Source: Nocardia sp. MH4
GTDB taxonomy: Bacteria > Actinomycetota > Actinomycetes > Mycobacteriales > Mycobacteriaceae
DNA length: 60,106 nt
NCBI RefSeq assembly: GCF_019266065.1
Contig: NZ_LPNR01000084.1
Coordinates: 1-60,106, forward strand
Direction: 5' to 3'
Below the pieces are notes generated by a model. The model worked only from the letters and a program-made list of their open reading frames with translations. It did no database searches and had not been told where the DNA came from. The translations under genes and the position numbers were made by a program. Of the stretch, positions 24,678-33,477 are shown piece by piece. Each line of letters begins with the position of its first letter. Position 1 is the first letter of the stretch.

Positions 24678-26311
24678 TCGCTCAGCGCCTGGGTCACCAT
24701 CTCCTCGGCGGCGGCCTGCACCTGGGTGAGGTGCTCGGCGCCGAGGAAGGACTCGGCGTAGATCTTGTACTTGTCCTCGGTGCCCGACGGGCGGGCCGCG
24801 AACCAGGCGTTCTCGGTGGTCACCTTCAGCCCGCCCAGCGACGCGCCGTTGCCGCGCGCGGTGGTGAGGATGCCGGTGATCTCCTCACCCGCGATCTCGG
24901 TGCCGGTGATGGCCTCCGGGGTCAGCGCGGCGAGCTTGGCCTTCTGCGGGCCGGTGGCCGCGGCGTCGATGCGGGCATAGGCGGGGCTGCCGTACTGGCG
25001 CTCGAGCTCGCCGTAGCGGGCCGACGGGGTCTGCCCGGTGACGGCGGCGATCTCGGCGGCCAGCAGCGCCAGCAGGATGCCGTCCTTGTCGGTGGTCCAC
25101 ACGGTGCCGTCCATCCGCAGGAACGACGCGCCCGCGCTCTCCTCACCGCCGAACGCCAGGCTGCCGCTGAACAATCCGGGCACGAACCACTTGAAGCCGA
25201 CCGGGACCTCGTAGACGTCGCGGCCGAGCACATTGACGACCCGGTCGATCATCGACGAGCTCACCACCGTCTTGCCGATCTTGGTCAGCGCGTCCCACCA
25301 CATCCGGTTGGCGACCAGGTATTCGATCGCCACCGCCAGGAAGTGGTTGGGGTTCATCAGGCCACCGTCGGGGGTGACGATGCCGTGCCGGTCGGCGTCG
25401 GCGTCGTTGCCGGTGGAGATGTCGTAGTCGTCCTTGATGCCGACCAGCGCCGCCATCGCGTGCCGGGAGGACGGGTCCATCCGGATCTGGCCGTCGCTGT
25501 CGAGGGTCATGAAGCGCCAGGTCGGGTCGACGAACGGGTTGACCACCTCGAGTTCGAGATCGAACCGCTGCCCGATCTCCTCCCAGTAGTCGACGCTCGC
25601 GCCGCCCATCGGGTCGGCGCCCATCCGGATGCCCGCGCCCCGGATCGCGTCCAGGTTCAACGCGTTCGGCAGGTCGGCGACGTAGTGGTCGAGGTAGTCG
25701 TAGCGCTCGACGTGGGTGCTCAGTGCCTGCACCAGCGGCACCCGCTTGACCTCGGCCAGGCCGCCGCGCAGCAGTTCGTTGGCGCGCGCGGCGATGGCGT
25801 CGGTGGCCTTGGTGTCGGCCGGGCCGCCGTGCGGCGGGTTGTATTTGAAGCCGCCGTCGCGCGGCGGGTTGTGCGACGGGGTGACCACGATGCCGTCGGC
25901 CTGGTGCTTGGTGCCGCCCCGATTGTGGCGCAGCACAGCGTGACTGAGTGCCGGGGTCGGGGTGTAGCGGTCGCGCGCGTCGACCACCGCGGTGACGTCG
26001 TTGCCCGCGAGCACCTCGAGCGCGGTGGTCCAGGCCGGCTCCGACAGCGCGTGGGTGTCGCGCGCCAGGTAGACCGGGCCGGTAATCCCGCGGGTGGCGC
26101 GATACTCGACGATCGCCTGGGTGATCGCCATGATGTGCGCCTCGTTGAACGCGCAATCCTCGCTCGAGCCGCGGTGTCCCGAGGTGCCGAACACGACCTG
26201 CTGGCTCGGTTCGGCCGGATCGGGCACCCGGCTGTAGTACGCGGTGACCAGGTGGGCGATGTCCACCAGGTCGGTCGGGCGGGCGGGCCGTCCGGCGCGA
26301 TCGTGGGCCAT
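24674..26311 (-). CDS. pgm: Phosphoglucomutase (alpha-D-glucose-phosphate-specific)
   Basis: 545 residues. Interconverts glucose 1-phosphate and glucose 6-phosphate in glycogen, trehalose and cell-wall precursor metabolism. The phosphoserine loop is TPSHNPP (S146), the metal loop is GNDADADRHG, the sugar loop is GGEESAGASF, and the phosphate loop near the C-terminus is RPSGTEDKYKIY; all are intact. AAGGGA lies upstream of the ATG at 26311, and an in-frame extension to 26374 is unlikely. The downstream MFS gene overlaps by four bases. Confidence 0.95.
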   Translation of the reverse strand: MAHDRAGRPARPTDLVDIAHLVTAYYSRVPDPAEPSQQVVFGTSGHRGSSEDCAFNEAHIMAITQAIVEYRATRGITGPVYLARDTHALSEPAWTTALEVLAGNDVTAVVDARDRYTPTPALSHAVLRHNRGGTKHQADGIVVTPSHNPPRDGGFKYNPPHGGPADTKATDAIAARANELLRGGLAEVKRVPLVQALSTHVERYDYLDHYVADLPNALNLDAIRGAGIRMGADPMGGASVDYWEEIGQRFDLELEVVNPFVDPTWRFMTLDSDGQIRMDPSSRHAMAALVGIKDDYDISTGNDADADRHGIVTPDGGLMNPNHFLAVAIEYLVANRMWWDALTKIGKTVVSSSMIDRVVNVLGRDVYEVPVGFKWFVPGLFSGSLAFGGEESAGASFLRMDGTVWTTDKDGILLALLAAEIAAVTGQTPSARYGELERQYGSPAYARIDAAATGPQKAKLAALTPEAITGTEIAGEEITGILTTARGNGASLGGLKVTTENAWFAARPSGTEDKYKIYAESFLGAEHLTQVQAAAEEMVTQALSE

Positions 26312-26358
26312 GGTGGGTGTTCCCTTCCGTGTCGGCTGCGCGCGGCTGGTCATGAGGA

Positions 26359-26721
26359 TCATGCGCACAACCACTGGGTAAGGGACGCGGCGGCGTATAC
26401 CGCGGCCAGGCTCGCCGCGACACTGATCACGACGTTGCCCACGGCATACACGTAGGCGCCCTCGGTCACCAGACGGATCGTCTCGTAACCGAACGTGCTG
26501 AACGTGGTCAGCGCACCACAGCAGCCGGTTCCCGCGAAGGCGAGCAGCGTACTGCCCGCACTCGCGCCGATCAGACCGCCGAGCAACGCCGAACCGACAA
26601 TGTTAACGGCAAGCGTGCCCCACGGCAGCCCAGTGGGAAAGCGCGCGGACACCGACCGATCGACCAGGTAACGCGCCGGTGCGCCGAGCATTCCGCCCGC
26701 CAGGACCAGTGCCGTCGTCAT
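26359..26721 (-). CDS. crcB: Fluoride exporter subunit CrcB/FluC (first copy)
   Basis: 120 residues, four membrane helices. CrcB motifs: GAPARYLVDR, NIVGSALLGG, and GALTTFSTFGYE with the Phe/Ser residues of the fluoride pore. The ATG at 26721 follows GGGGAGG. It lies 63 bases before the second crcB copy on the same strand. Paired small CrcB proteins often form an antiparallel heterodimer, so these two may be halves of one channel. Confidence 0.93.
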   Translation of the reverse strand: MTTALVLAGGMLGAPARYLVDRSVSARFPTGLPWGTLAVNIVGSALLGGLIGASAGSTLLAFAGTGCCGALTTFSTFGYETIRLVTEGAYVYAVGNVVISVAASLAAVYAAASLTQWLCA

Positions 26722-26784
26722 GCCCGGCCTCCCCGTCCCCGCGCCCACATCTCGATCATCGGATGGCACCTTCCGTCGTCGGAT

Positions 26785-27198
26785 TCATGTGGTCCGCCCC
26801 GCCACCCACCTGGTCGCGCCCATGGCCACGACGACAGCGCCGAGCCCGGCGAGCATCGACAGCCCGAGATAGGCCACCGCCGTGGCCGCCGCGCCGGCGT
26901 CGATCAGTCTACGAAGCTCGAGGGCGAAGGTGGAGAAAGTCGTGAACCCGCCCAGCACACCGATTCCCAGGAACGGGCGCACCAGCTTCGGCGCCGCCCA
27001 CAGTTCGGTGACCGTCACCATCAGCACACCGATGGCGAAGCAGCCGACCACGTTGACCGCCAGCGTCGACCACGGGAACTCCCCCGGCCGGACCGGCCAC
27101 CACTGCGCGACGCCGAAACGCGCGGTCGCACCGAGGCCACCACCCACCGAGATCGCCGCCAGGACGGCCGGATCGAGCGCCGGGGGCCGCGATGCCAT
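26785..27198 (-). CDS. crcB: Fluoride exporter subunit CrcB/FluC (second copy)
   Basis: 137 residues, four membrane helices. Motifs GATARFGVAQ, NVVGCFAIGV and GGFTTFSTFALE are intact. The ATG at 27198 has GGGGAGG seven bases upstream; an ATG at 27240 lacks a ribosome-binding site. It is transcribed first, followed by the other crcB copy and perhaps pgm. I looked for a fluoride riboswitch in the 206 bases upstream and could not identify one by eye. Confidence 0.93.
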   Translation of the reverse strand: MASRPPALDPAVLAAISVGGGLGATARFGVAQWWPVRPGEFPWSTLAVNVVGCFAIGVLMVTVTELWAAPKLVRPFLGIGVLGGFTTFSTFALELRRLIDAGAAATAVAYLGLSMLAGLGAVVVAMGATRWVAGRTT

Positions 27199-27352
27199 GC
27201 GCTGCCCTCCCCTGCCGATCCGATGATGGTCGTTGCTCATGGTATCGAGAAGCACCGACAGCCGGACGGGCGGTCGCCCGCAACGACGGCGCGAGCGCGG
27301 ACTCGGGCAAACTTCCAGCACCCACGCGGCGGCACCCGCCGGGAACGCGAAA

Positions 27353-27390
27353 CACGACGGCCCGGACCGATCTCGGTCCGGGCCGTCGTG
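27353..27390. terminator. Perfect 18-bp hairpin terminator
   Basis: CACGACGGCCCGGACCGA (27353-27370) and its exact complement (27373-27390), allowing a 17-bp stem with a tetraloop, followed on the minus strand by TTTCG. It lies just after the MFS stop at 27405. Confidence 0.85.
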
Positions 27391-27404
27391 GCGTTTCCGG
27401 CAGG

Positions 27405-28904
27405 TCAGTGCGCGAGCACCGGCTCGCCTTCGGCGGGCGCGGGCACCGTGTTCGGCATGAGCAGACCGATCACGATCGCGCCCAGCACGAACGTCGCTGT
27501 CGCCCACCAGAAGCTGGTGGTGTAGCTCTCGATCGCGCCCTGCGCCATGGTCAGCGGGCCCGGCTGGTGCGAGGACACGTAGTCGGTCATCGCCGAGGCC
27601 GCGATCGTGCTCAGCAGCGCGGTGCCGATGGAACCGCCGACCTGCTGGCTGGTGTTGACCATCGCCGAGGCCACGCCCGCGTCGTCGTGGTGCACACCGG
27701 CGGTCGCGCCCTGGAACGCCACCGACATCGCGCCACCGAGGCCGAGGCCCAGCAGGATCAGCGCGGGCAGGATGTGGGTGACGTAGCCGGTGTCGAGACC
27801 GATCCGGGTCAGCCACAGCATGCCCGCCGCGGCGACCAGGAAGCCGCCGCTGATGACGACCTTCGGCCCGACCTTCGGCAGCAGCAGCGAGGGCGCGGTG
27901 GTCGAGGAAGCCACCATGCCCGCGACCATCGGCAGGAACGCGACGCCGGTCATGATCGGCGAGTAGCCCAGGGTCAGCTGCATGTAGTAGGTGAGGAACA
28001 GGAAGATCGCGAACATCCCGATGCCCATGATGAACACGGTCAGGTAGGACGCGCCACGAGTGCGGTCGGCCACGATGCGCAGCGGCAGCAGCGGATGCGC
28101 GACCCGGGTCTCGATCCAGGCGAACGCGGCCAGCAGCACGGTGCCACCGATCAGGAAGGCCAGGGTCGACGGCGCGGTCCAGCCCTCGGTCTCGGCCTGC
28201 GAGAAGCCGTAGACGATGCCGAACAGCGCGGCGGTGACGGCGATCGTGCCCGGCCAGTCGAGCTTGGGCCGGGTGGTCGAGACGTGCTTGGCCAGCAACA
28301 GCACGGCACCGACCAGGGCGACCGCGGCGAAGATCAGGTTGACGTACATCGCCCAGCGCCACGACGCCCATTCGGTGAGCGCGCCGCCGAGCAGCAGGCC
28401 GATGGCGCCGCCGGCACCGGCGACCGCGCCGAAGATGCCGAAGGCCTTGGCCCGCTCACCGGGTTCGGTGAAGGTGACCGTCAGCAGCGACAGTGCGGCG
28501 GGGGCGAGCAGCGCGCCGAAGACACCCTGGCCGACACGGGCCGCGACGAGCATCTCGAAGCTGGTGGCCGCGCCACCGATGGCCGAGGCCAGCGCGAAGC
28601 CGATCAGGCCGATGATGAAGGTGTTGCGGCGGCCGAACAGGTCGCTGAGCCTGCCGCCGAGCAGCAGGAGGCTGCCGAAGGCCAGGGCGTAGCCGGTGAT
28701 GACCCACTGCCGGTCACCGTCGCCGAAGCCGAGGTCGGCCTGGGCCGCGGGCAGGGCGATGTTCACGATCGTCGCGTCCAGCACGACCATCAGCTGGGCG
28801 ATGCCGAGAACGGCAAGCACCCACCAGCGCAGGGCGTGGGACCCGCGGCGGCCGGTGTCCGCGGCCGCGGGACTCTTCGTCCCGGTCTCGAGTGTGGTGG
28901 TCAT
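27405..28904 (-). CDS. MFS transporter, DHA2 (14-helix) drug-efflux type
   Basis: 499 residues, 14 helices. Motifs IAQLMVVLDATIVNIALP in helix 1, ITGYALAFGSLLLLGGRL, SDLFGRRN (motif A), and VNTSQQVGGSIGTALLS are typical of EmrB/QacA exporters, proton-driven pumps for drugs or hydrophobic metabolites. The gene is divergent from a TetR gene, with two palindromic elements between them, so it is probably repressed by that TetR protein and induced by its own substrate. Confidence 0.93.
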   Translation of the reverse strand: MTTTLETGTKSPAAADTGRRGSHALRWWVLAVLGIAQLMVVLDATIVNIALPAAQADLGFGDGDRQWVITGYALAFGSLLLLGGRLSDLFGRRNTFIIGLIGFALASAIGGAATSFEMLVAARVGQGVFGALLAPAALSLLTVTFTEPGERAKAFGIFGAVAGAGGAIGLLLGGALTEWASWRWAMYVNLIFAAVALVGAVLLLAKHVSTTRPKLDWPGTIAVTAALFGIVYGFSQAETEGWTAPSTLAFLIGGTVLLAAFAWIETRVAHPLLPLRIVADRTRGASYLTVFIMGIGMFAIFLFLTYYMQLTLGYSPIMTGVAFLPMVAGMVASSTTAPSLLLPKVGPKVVISGGFLVAAAGMLWLTRIGLDTGYVTHILPALILLGLGLGGAMSVAFQGATAGVHHDDAGVASAMVNTSQQVGGSIGTALLSTIAASAMTDYVSSHQPGPLTMAQGAIESYTTSFWWATATFVLGAIVIGLLMPNTVPAPAEGEPVLAH

Positions 28905-28948
28905 AACTCCCCTTGTAGGTCGGCTGGGTTCGGTGCGAGTGGCATAAT

Positions 28949-29006
28949 CGGAGATACCGCCTCCGCTTCATTCGAAGCTACCAGATTAACGGAGAAACCA
29001 CCTCCG
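28949..29006. promoter_or_regulatory. Double palindromic TetR operator between divergent genes
   Basis: Two 17-base elements, CGGAGATACCGCCTCCG (28949-28965) and CGGAGAAACCACCTCCG (28990-29006), each with CGGAG/CTCCG arms. They start 41 bases (about four helical turns) apart and cover the intergenic region between the MFS pump and the TetR gene. Confidence 0.75.
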
Positions 29007-29036
29007 CTTAATCCCGTCGATTGGTAGGATGTACCT

Positions 29037-29714
29037 GTGAATCACGCCACCACGACCGCCTCACCGCCCCGCCGACTGCGTGCCGACGCCGCCCGCAATC
29101 AGGCGCGCATCGTCGCGGCCGCGCGTGAACTATTCGCCGATCACGGCCTGGAGATCACCCTCGACGACGTCGCCGAGCGCGCCGGCGTCGGCGTCGGCAC
29201 CGTCTACCGGCGCTTCGCGAACAAGAAGGAACTGATCGCCGAGGTCTTCGACCAGCACATGGTCGACTTCGCCGACGCCGCCGACGCGGCGATGAACAAC
29301 CCCGATCCATGGCTGGGCCTGGTGGAGTTCTTCGAGGACGCCTGCCGGCACCTGGCGACCAACCGCGGCTTCGGCGAGGTGATGCTCGAACTCGAGGAGG
29401 ACCCGGCCCGCTTCGCCGAACTGCGCGACCGGATCCGCCCCTCGGTCACCGCGATCATCGATCGCGCCCGCGACGCGGGTGCCGTGCACCCCGACGTCAC
29501 CACCACCGATTTCTTCGCGCTGATCCACATGGTGAACGCCTTCGCCGAGTTCGCCGGCCCGGTGAATTCCGAAGTGTGGCAGCGCTATATGGCGATCACC
29601 CTCAATGGTGTGCGCACCGACGCGGTACCGCGCAGGCCGCTGCTCGTGCCCCCGCTGACCGATGACGAGGTCGAGCGCGCAAAGGCGGCCGGCTGCCTCG
29701 GCCGACGCCGCTGA
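29037..29714 (+). CDS. TetR-family transcriptional regulator
   Basis: 225 residues with a GTG start. N-terminal helix-turn-helix about 20-70 (IVAAARELFADHGLEITLDD, then AERAGVGVGTVYRRFANK), followed by a helical ligand-binding domain without recognised subfamily motif. Divergent from a DHA2 efflux pump and preceded by two palindromes, it is probably the local repressor of both genes. Confidence 0.92.
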   Translation: MNHATTTASPPRRLRADAARNQARIVAAARELFADHGLEITLDDVAERAGVGVGTVYRRFANKKELIAEVFDQHMVDFADAADAAMNNPDPWLGLVEFFEDACRHLATNRGFGEVMLELEEDPARFAELRDRIRPSVTAIIDRARDAGAVHPDVTTTDFFALIHMVNAFAEFAGPVNSEVWQRYMAITLNGVRTDAVPRRPLLVPPLTDDEVERAKAAGCLGRRR

Positions 29715-29774
29715 GCAGTACTTCTTCCCGCGACGAGTAGCGCGCGTCACAGTCCATCCTCTACAGTTGGACAC

Positions 29775-31076
29775 ATGACCAAGAGCACCTGGGTGAACTG
29801 GGCGGGCGAGCAGCGCTGCTCACCCGCCGTCGTCGCCGCACCACGCGACGTCGAGGAACTGGCCGAGATCGTCACCGCGTCCGCCGCCGCGGGCCGGACC
29901 GTGCGCGTCGCGGGATCGGGCCATTCGTTCACCGATGCCGTGCTCACCGACGGCACCCTGATCGATCTCGGCGGCCTGGACCGCGTGCTCGACGTCGACA
30001 CCGCCACCGGCCGCGTCCGGGTCGAAGCGGGCCTGACCCTGCACACGGCGAGCCCGCTGCTGCACTCGCACGGCCTGGCCTTCCCCAACCTGGGCGATAT
30101 CGACACCCAGACCATCGCGGGCGCGACCGCCACCGGTACCCACGGCACCGGCGCCAAGCTGCGGAATATCTCCGCCGCGCTGCACTCGGTGCAGATCCTG
30201 CGCGCCGACGGCACCACGGTCGAGCTCGCCGAGGAGACCGATCCCGACGGCTGGCGCGCGGCGCGGGTCAGCATCGGCGCGCTCGGCATCGTCACCGCGG
30301 TCACCCTGCAGCTGGAGCCGTCGTTCGTGCTCGACCTCGTCGAGCGACCGGTCCCGATCGCCGACGTGCTCGCGAATCTCGACGAATTCGCCGACGGCAG
30401 CGATCATTTCGAGTTCTTCGCCTTCGCGCACGCCGACGTGGCGATGACCAAGTCGAGCAACCGCAGCGTCGAGCCCGAGCAGCCGCGCGGCAAGGCGGGC
30501 GCCTGGCTCAACGACGTCCTGCTCTCGAATCATCTGTACGACACCATGTGCAAACTGGGCAGACGGGTCCCAGCCACAGTCCCGGCGATCCACCGGCTCG
30601 CGACCAAGGCGGGCAGCAACAATCGCAAGATCGACCGGTCCTACCGCGTCTTCGCGACCCCGCGCCTGGTGAAGTTCAACGAGATGGAATACGCCATCCC
30701 GCGCGAGCACGCGCGGGCCGCGATCGGCGAGATCCTCGACGTGACCAAGCGATTCGGCACCCCGATGCCGATCGAGGTGCGCTGGGTGGCCCCCGACGAC
30801 GCGCTGCTGTCCCCCGCGGGCGGACGCGAGACCTGCTACATCGCCGTGCACCAGTACGAGGGCATGGTGTGGGAACCGTATTTCCGCGCGTGCGAAGCGG
30901 TGTTCGACCGGTACCAGGGCAGGCCGCACTGGGGTAAGCGGCACTTCCAGACCGCCGAGACGCTGCGCACCCGCTACCCCGAATGGGACCGGTTCGCCGA
31001 GGTGCGCCGCCGGTTCGATCCCACCGGCGTGTTCGCCAACGACTACGTGAACCGGGTGCTCGGCCCGCTGAGCTGA
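29775..31076 (+). CDS. Aldonolactone oxidase (L-gulono-1,4-lactone/D-arabinono-1,4-lactone oxidase family)
   Basis: 433 residues. N-terminal FAD-binding PCMH domain with VRVAGSGHSF, where the His is the usual covalent FAD link, and GATATGTHGTG; the C-terminal half is the lactone-oxidase domain ending in FDPTGVFANDYV. It oxidises sugar lactones such as L-gulonolactone with oxygen or another acceptor; the Mycobacterium homologue is a dehydrogenase. It is a single gene with no related neighbour. Confidence 0.9.
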   Translation: MTKSTWVNWAGEQRCSPAVVAAPRDVEELAEIVTASAAAGRTVRVAGSGHSFTDAVLTDGTLIDLGGLDRVLDVDTATGRVRVEAGLTLHTASPLLHSHGLAFPNLGDIDTQTIAGATATGTHGTGAKLRNISAALHSVQILRADGTTVELAEETDPDGWRAARVSIGALGIVTAVTLQLEPSFVLDLVERPVPIADVLANLDEFADGSDHFEFFAFAHADVAMTKSSNRSVEPEQPRGKAGAWLNDVLLSNHLYDTMCKLGRRVPATVPAIHRLATKAGSNNRKIDRSYRVFATPRLVKFNEMEYAIPREHARAAIGEILDVTKRFGTPMPIEVRWVAPDDALLSPAGGRETCYIAVHQYEGMVWEPYFRACEAVFDRYQGRPHWGKRHFQTAETLRTRYPEWDRFAEVRRRFDPTGVFANDYVNRVLGPLS

Positions 31077-31207
31077 CGCGGCCGAGGCGGACATCCGCCG
31101 GACAACAGTGTCGCCGGTCGGCCCCACACCCACCGTGACGGATGGAATGATGGTCGGCGATACCCGAAGCGCCACAAGCACTTCGCCCCTGCGCCGAAAG
31201 GGCGACC

Positions 31208-31621
31208 ATGGCCCACACTCCCAGCGTGTTGTTCGTCTGCGTCCACAATGCGGGTAGATCGCAGATGGCGGCAGGTTTCCTACGGGCGATGGCGGGCGAC
31301 CGGATCGACGTCCGGACCGCGGGCAGCGACCCGGCGGCGGCGCTGAACCCCGCCGCCGTCGCGGTGATGGCCGAGATCGGCATCGACATCGCCGGGGAAC
31401 GGCCCAAGCCCCTCACCGACGACGCCGTCGGCCTGTCCGACGTGGTGGTCACCATGGGCTGCGGCGAGGTGTGTCCGTACTTCCCGGGGATCAGCTACCG
31501 GGACTGGGTGCTCGCCGATCCGGCCGGGCAGCCGATCGAGGTGGTCCGCAGTATCCGCGACCACCTGCGGATCCTGATCGGCAATCTCATCGCCGAACTG
31601 GTGCCGGTGCCTGCCCGCTGA
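31208..31621 (+). CDS. arsC: Arsenate reductase-like low-molecular-weight phosphatase
   Basis: 137 residues. The N-terminal P-loop CVHNAGRSQ (C11 to R17) is the CX5R motif of arsenate reductases and small tyrosine phosphatases. C85 (MGCG) and C89 (VCPYF) are placed where thioredoxin-linked ArsC enzymes carry their second and third cysteines, and DWVLADPAGQ is the general acid loop. No ars operon, ACR3 pump or ArsR regulator lies nearby, so its physiological role could differ. The ATG at 31208 lies 12 bases after a GGGCGA-type site. Confidence 0.85.
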   Translation: MAHTPSVLFVCVHNAGRSQMAAGFLRAMAGDRIDVRTAGSDPAAALNPAAVAVMAEIGIDIAGERPKPLTDDAVGLSDVVVTMGCGEVCPYFPGISYRDWVLADPAGQPIEVVRSIRDHLRILIGNLIAELVPVPAR

Positions 31622-31686
31622 GATCGTCGGCGGCGACGTCCGATTCGTTCAAGACGACTCCCCACGACCGTGTCTACGCTGCGGAC

Positions 31687-32085
31687 ATGACTCCTCAGCT
31701 CGATGTCGTCTCGATCGTCGTCTCCGATATGGCCGCCTCGGTGGCCTTCTACCGCAAACTGGGGCTCGTGTTCCCCGAGGGCGCCGAGTCCGAGGTCCAC
31801 GCCGAGGCCCACGTCGGTAATGGCCTGCGGCTGGCATTGGACACCGAACAGGTGATCGCCTCGTTCACTCCCGGCTGGCAACCGCCGACCGGCTCCGGCC
31901 GCAGCGGCATCGCGTTCCGCTGCGCCGCCCCGGCCGAGGTCGACAAGCTCTGGGCCGAACTCGTCGACGCCGGCTACCACGGTGAACTCGCGCCGTGGGA
32001 CGCCGTCTGGGGCCAGCGCTACGCCACGCTCGCCGACCCCGACGGCCAGGGCATCGACCTCTACGCCCCGTTGCCCAGCGAATAG
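31687..32085 (+). CDS. VOC-family (glyoxalase/bleomycin-resistance fold) protein
   Basis: 132 residues. One VOC domain made of two beta-alpha-beta repeats: DVVSIVVSDMAASVAFYRKL at the start and WGQRYATLADPDGQGIDLY at the end. Members bind a metal and act as small-molecule lyases, dioxygenases or binding proteins; the substrate cannot be told. Its end overlaps the convergent NUDIX gene by 25 bases. Confidence 0.87.
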   Translation: MTPQLDVVSIVVSDMAASVAFYRKLGLVFPEGAESEVHAEAHVGNGLRLALDTEQVIASFTPGWQPPTGSGRSGIAFRCAAPAEVDKLWAELVDAGYHGELAPWDAVWGQRYATLADPDGQGIDLYAPLPSE

Positions 32086-32549
32086 GCCGACCAGCCGCCC
32101 GGGTCGCGCCGACGCTGCTGATAGCGGCCCAGGATCTCGCGGACCTCGTCGCTGACCGGTGGTTCGCCGGTCAGCCTGGTCCACAGGTGGGTGTCGTGGT
32201 CGGCGAGCGTCACCGGCCCGGTCGCGGCGACATCGACGACGAAGGTGAACTGGCGGGTGCGCGCGCCACCACCGGACAGATAGTCGAATTCGCCCAGGTA
32301 GTCACTGATCCCGGTGACCTCGAGACCGGTCTCCTCGAAGACCTCGCGCGCCACCGCGTCGTCGAGCGACTCCCCCGGCTCCACGACCCCACTCGGCAGT
32401 TCCCAGCGACCACTCAGCGAATCCGATCGTCGGCGGCGGAGGATGAGCACCCGGTTGTGGCGGACGACGACCGCTCCGACGACAAGTCGACGGACTTCGT
32501 CTCTTTCGGCCTCGATACGGAGCGTGGAGTACACGGATACGTCGATCAT
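32061..32549 (-). CDS. NUDIX hydrolase
   Basis: 162 residues from the ATG at 32549. The NUDIX box is complete (GVVEPGESLDD, then REVFEETGLEV), with the Glu residues that bind magnesium. These enzymes hydrolyse nucleoside diphosphate compounds, here of unknown identity. GAGAGG lies 11 bases upstream; a GTG three codons earlier is also possible. It is convergent with, and overlaps, the VOC gene. Confidence 0.9.
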   Translation of the reverse strand: MIDVSVYSTLRIEAERDEVRRLVVGAVVVRHNRVLILRRRRSDSLSGRWELPSGVVEPGESLDDAVAREVFEETGLEVTGISDYLGEFDYLSGGGARTRQFTFVVDVAATGPVTLADHDTHLWTRLTGEPPVSDEVREILGRYQQRRRDPGGWSAYSLGNGA

Positions 32550-32672
32550 CGGGTTCACATCCTCTCGTCGGTGGTTCGGACTTGCCTGGCACATACGACG
32601 GGGCGTGCCCTCTGAGCGTAACTCGCCGGTACGACCTTGCCGAATGAGACTTTCCGGGCGCGGACGGCGCGA

Positions 32673-33368
32673 TCACCCCGCCTGCAGCGCGCGAACTGAA
32701 CATCCGGCCAGGTCACGGACCTCCCGGGACAGATGCGCCTGGTCGGCGAACCCGGTGATCGCGGCGGTCTCGGCCGCCGGAACACCAGCGCGCACCGCCG
32801 CCAGCGCCCGCTGGAACCGCAGAATACGGGCCAGCGTCTTGGGTCCGTAGCCGAAAGCGGCCAGTGAGCGCCGGTGCAGCAAACGCGCGGACATCCCCGC
32901 CGCGGCCGCCGTCCGCGCCACCGACGCGCCCGCGGCGATGGAGTCGACGATCCCGGCGAGCGCCGGATCGGGCGGTGCCGTCTCGGCGGCGAATCGCAAC
33001 GCGATCGATTCCAAGGCCGCAACGCGGTCGGGCGCGTTGTCCACCCGGTCGACCAGGGTGCGGACCCGGCGGCCGGGGAACAGCTCGGCCAGGTCGACCC
33101 GTCGATCGAGCAGTTCGACGGCGGGAGTGCCGAGCAGCGCGGGCGCGATACCCGGCGCGAACCGGATACCGACGAACTCCGCGGCCCTGGCGGTGGGCAC
33201 GTGGACGGCGCGACTGTCCGGACCGGCCACCATCAGCGTGCCCTCGGTCCAGATCAGGTCCATGCAGCCGTCGGGGAACACCGTGACCGGGCCGCTCGGG
33301 GCGGTCACCGCGCGCGTCCAGACCACGGCCCGATCCAGCCGCGCGGCGCGTTCCCGGTACTCCGTCAC
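32673..33368 (-). CDS. AraC-like regulator with DUF6597-type N-terminal domain
   Basis: 231 residues. The N-terminal half (ending about residue 130) has the pattern VFPDGCMDLIWTEG, and FVGIRFAPG, of AraC-like regulators with a truncated sensor domain. The C-terminal half contains the two helix-turn-helix motifs, including LLHRRSLAAFGYGPKTLARI and ITGFADQAHLSREVRDL. The GTG start at 33368 gives the usual N-terminus; upstream sequence is Arg-rich and non-family. It is divergent from a thioesterase-fold gene, a possible target. Confidence 0.85.
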   Translation of the reverse strand: MTEYRERAARLDRAVVWTRAVTAPSGPVTVFPDGCMDLIWTEGTLMVAGPDSRAVHVPTARAAEFVGIRFAPGIAPALLGTPAVELLDRRVDLAELFPGRRVRTLVDRVDNAPDRVAALESIALRFAAETAPPDPALAGIVDSIAAGASVARTAAAAGMSARLLHRRSLAAFGYGPKTLARILRFQRALAAVRAGVPAAETAAITGFADQAHLSREVRDLAGCSVRALQAG

Positions 33369-33477
33369 GCTTCGACGGTAACCCCGGCCACCGACGAACC
33401 GCTCCGCCGCGCGCCCGCCGTCGATACCCTGACGGCGTCGGGACAGTGAGGTCCCGTTTCGCGAAAGGACGCGGCCC

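Noticed and set aside
27199..27404. Fluoride riboswitch before crcB
   Set aside because: No convincing conserved core was seen by eye; most of the stretch is taken by the MFS terminator. A covariance search would be decisive.
31208..31621. An arsenic-resistance operon
   Set aside because: Only the ArsC-like gene is present; no ArsR, ACR3 or ArsB gene nearby.
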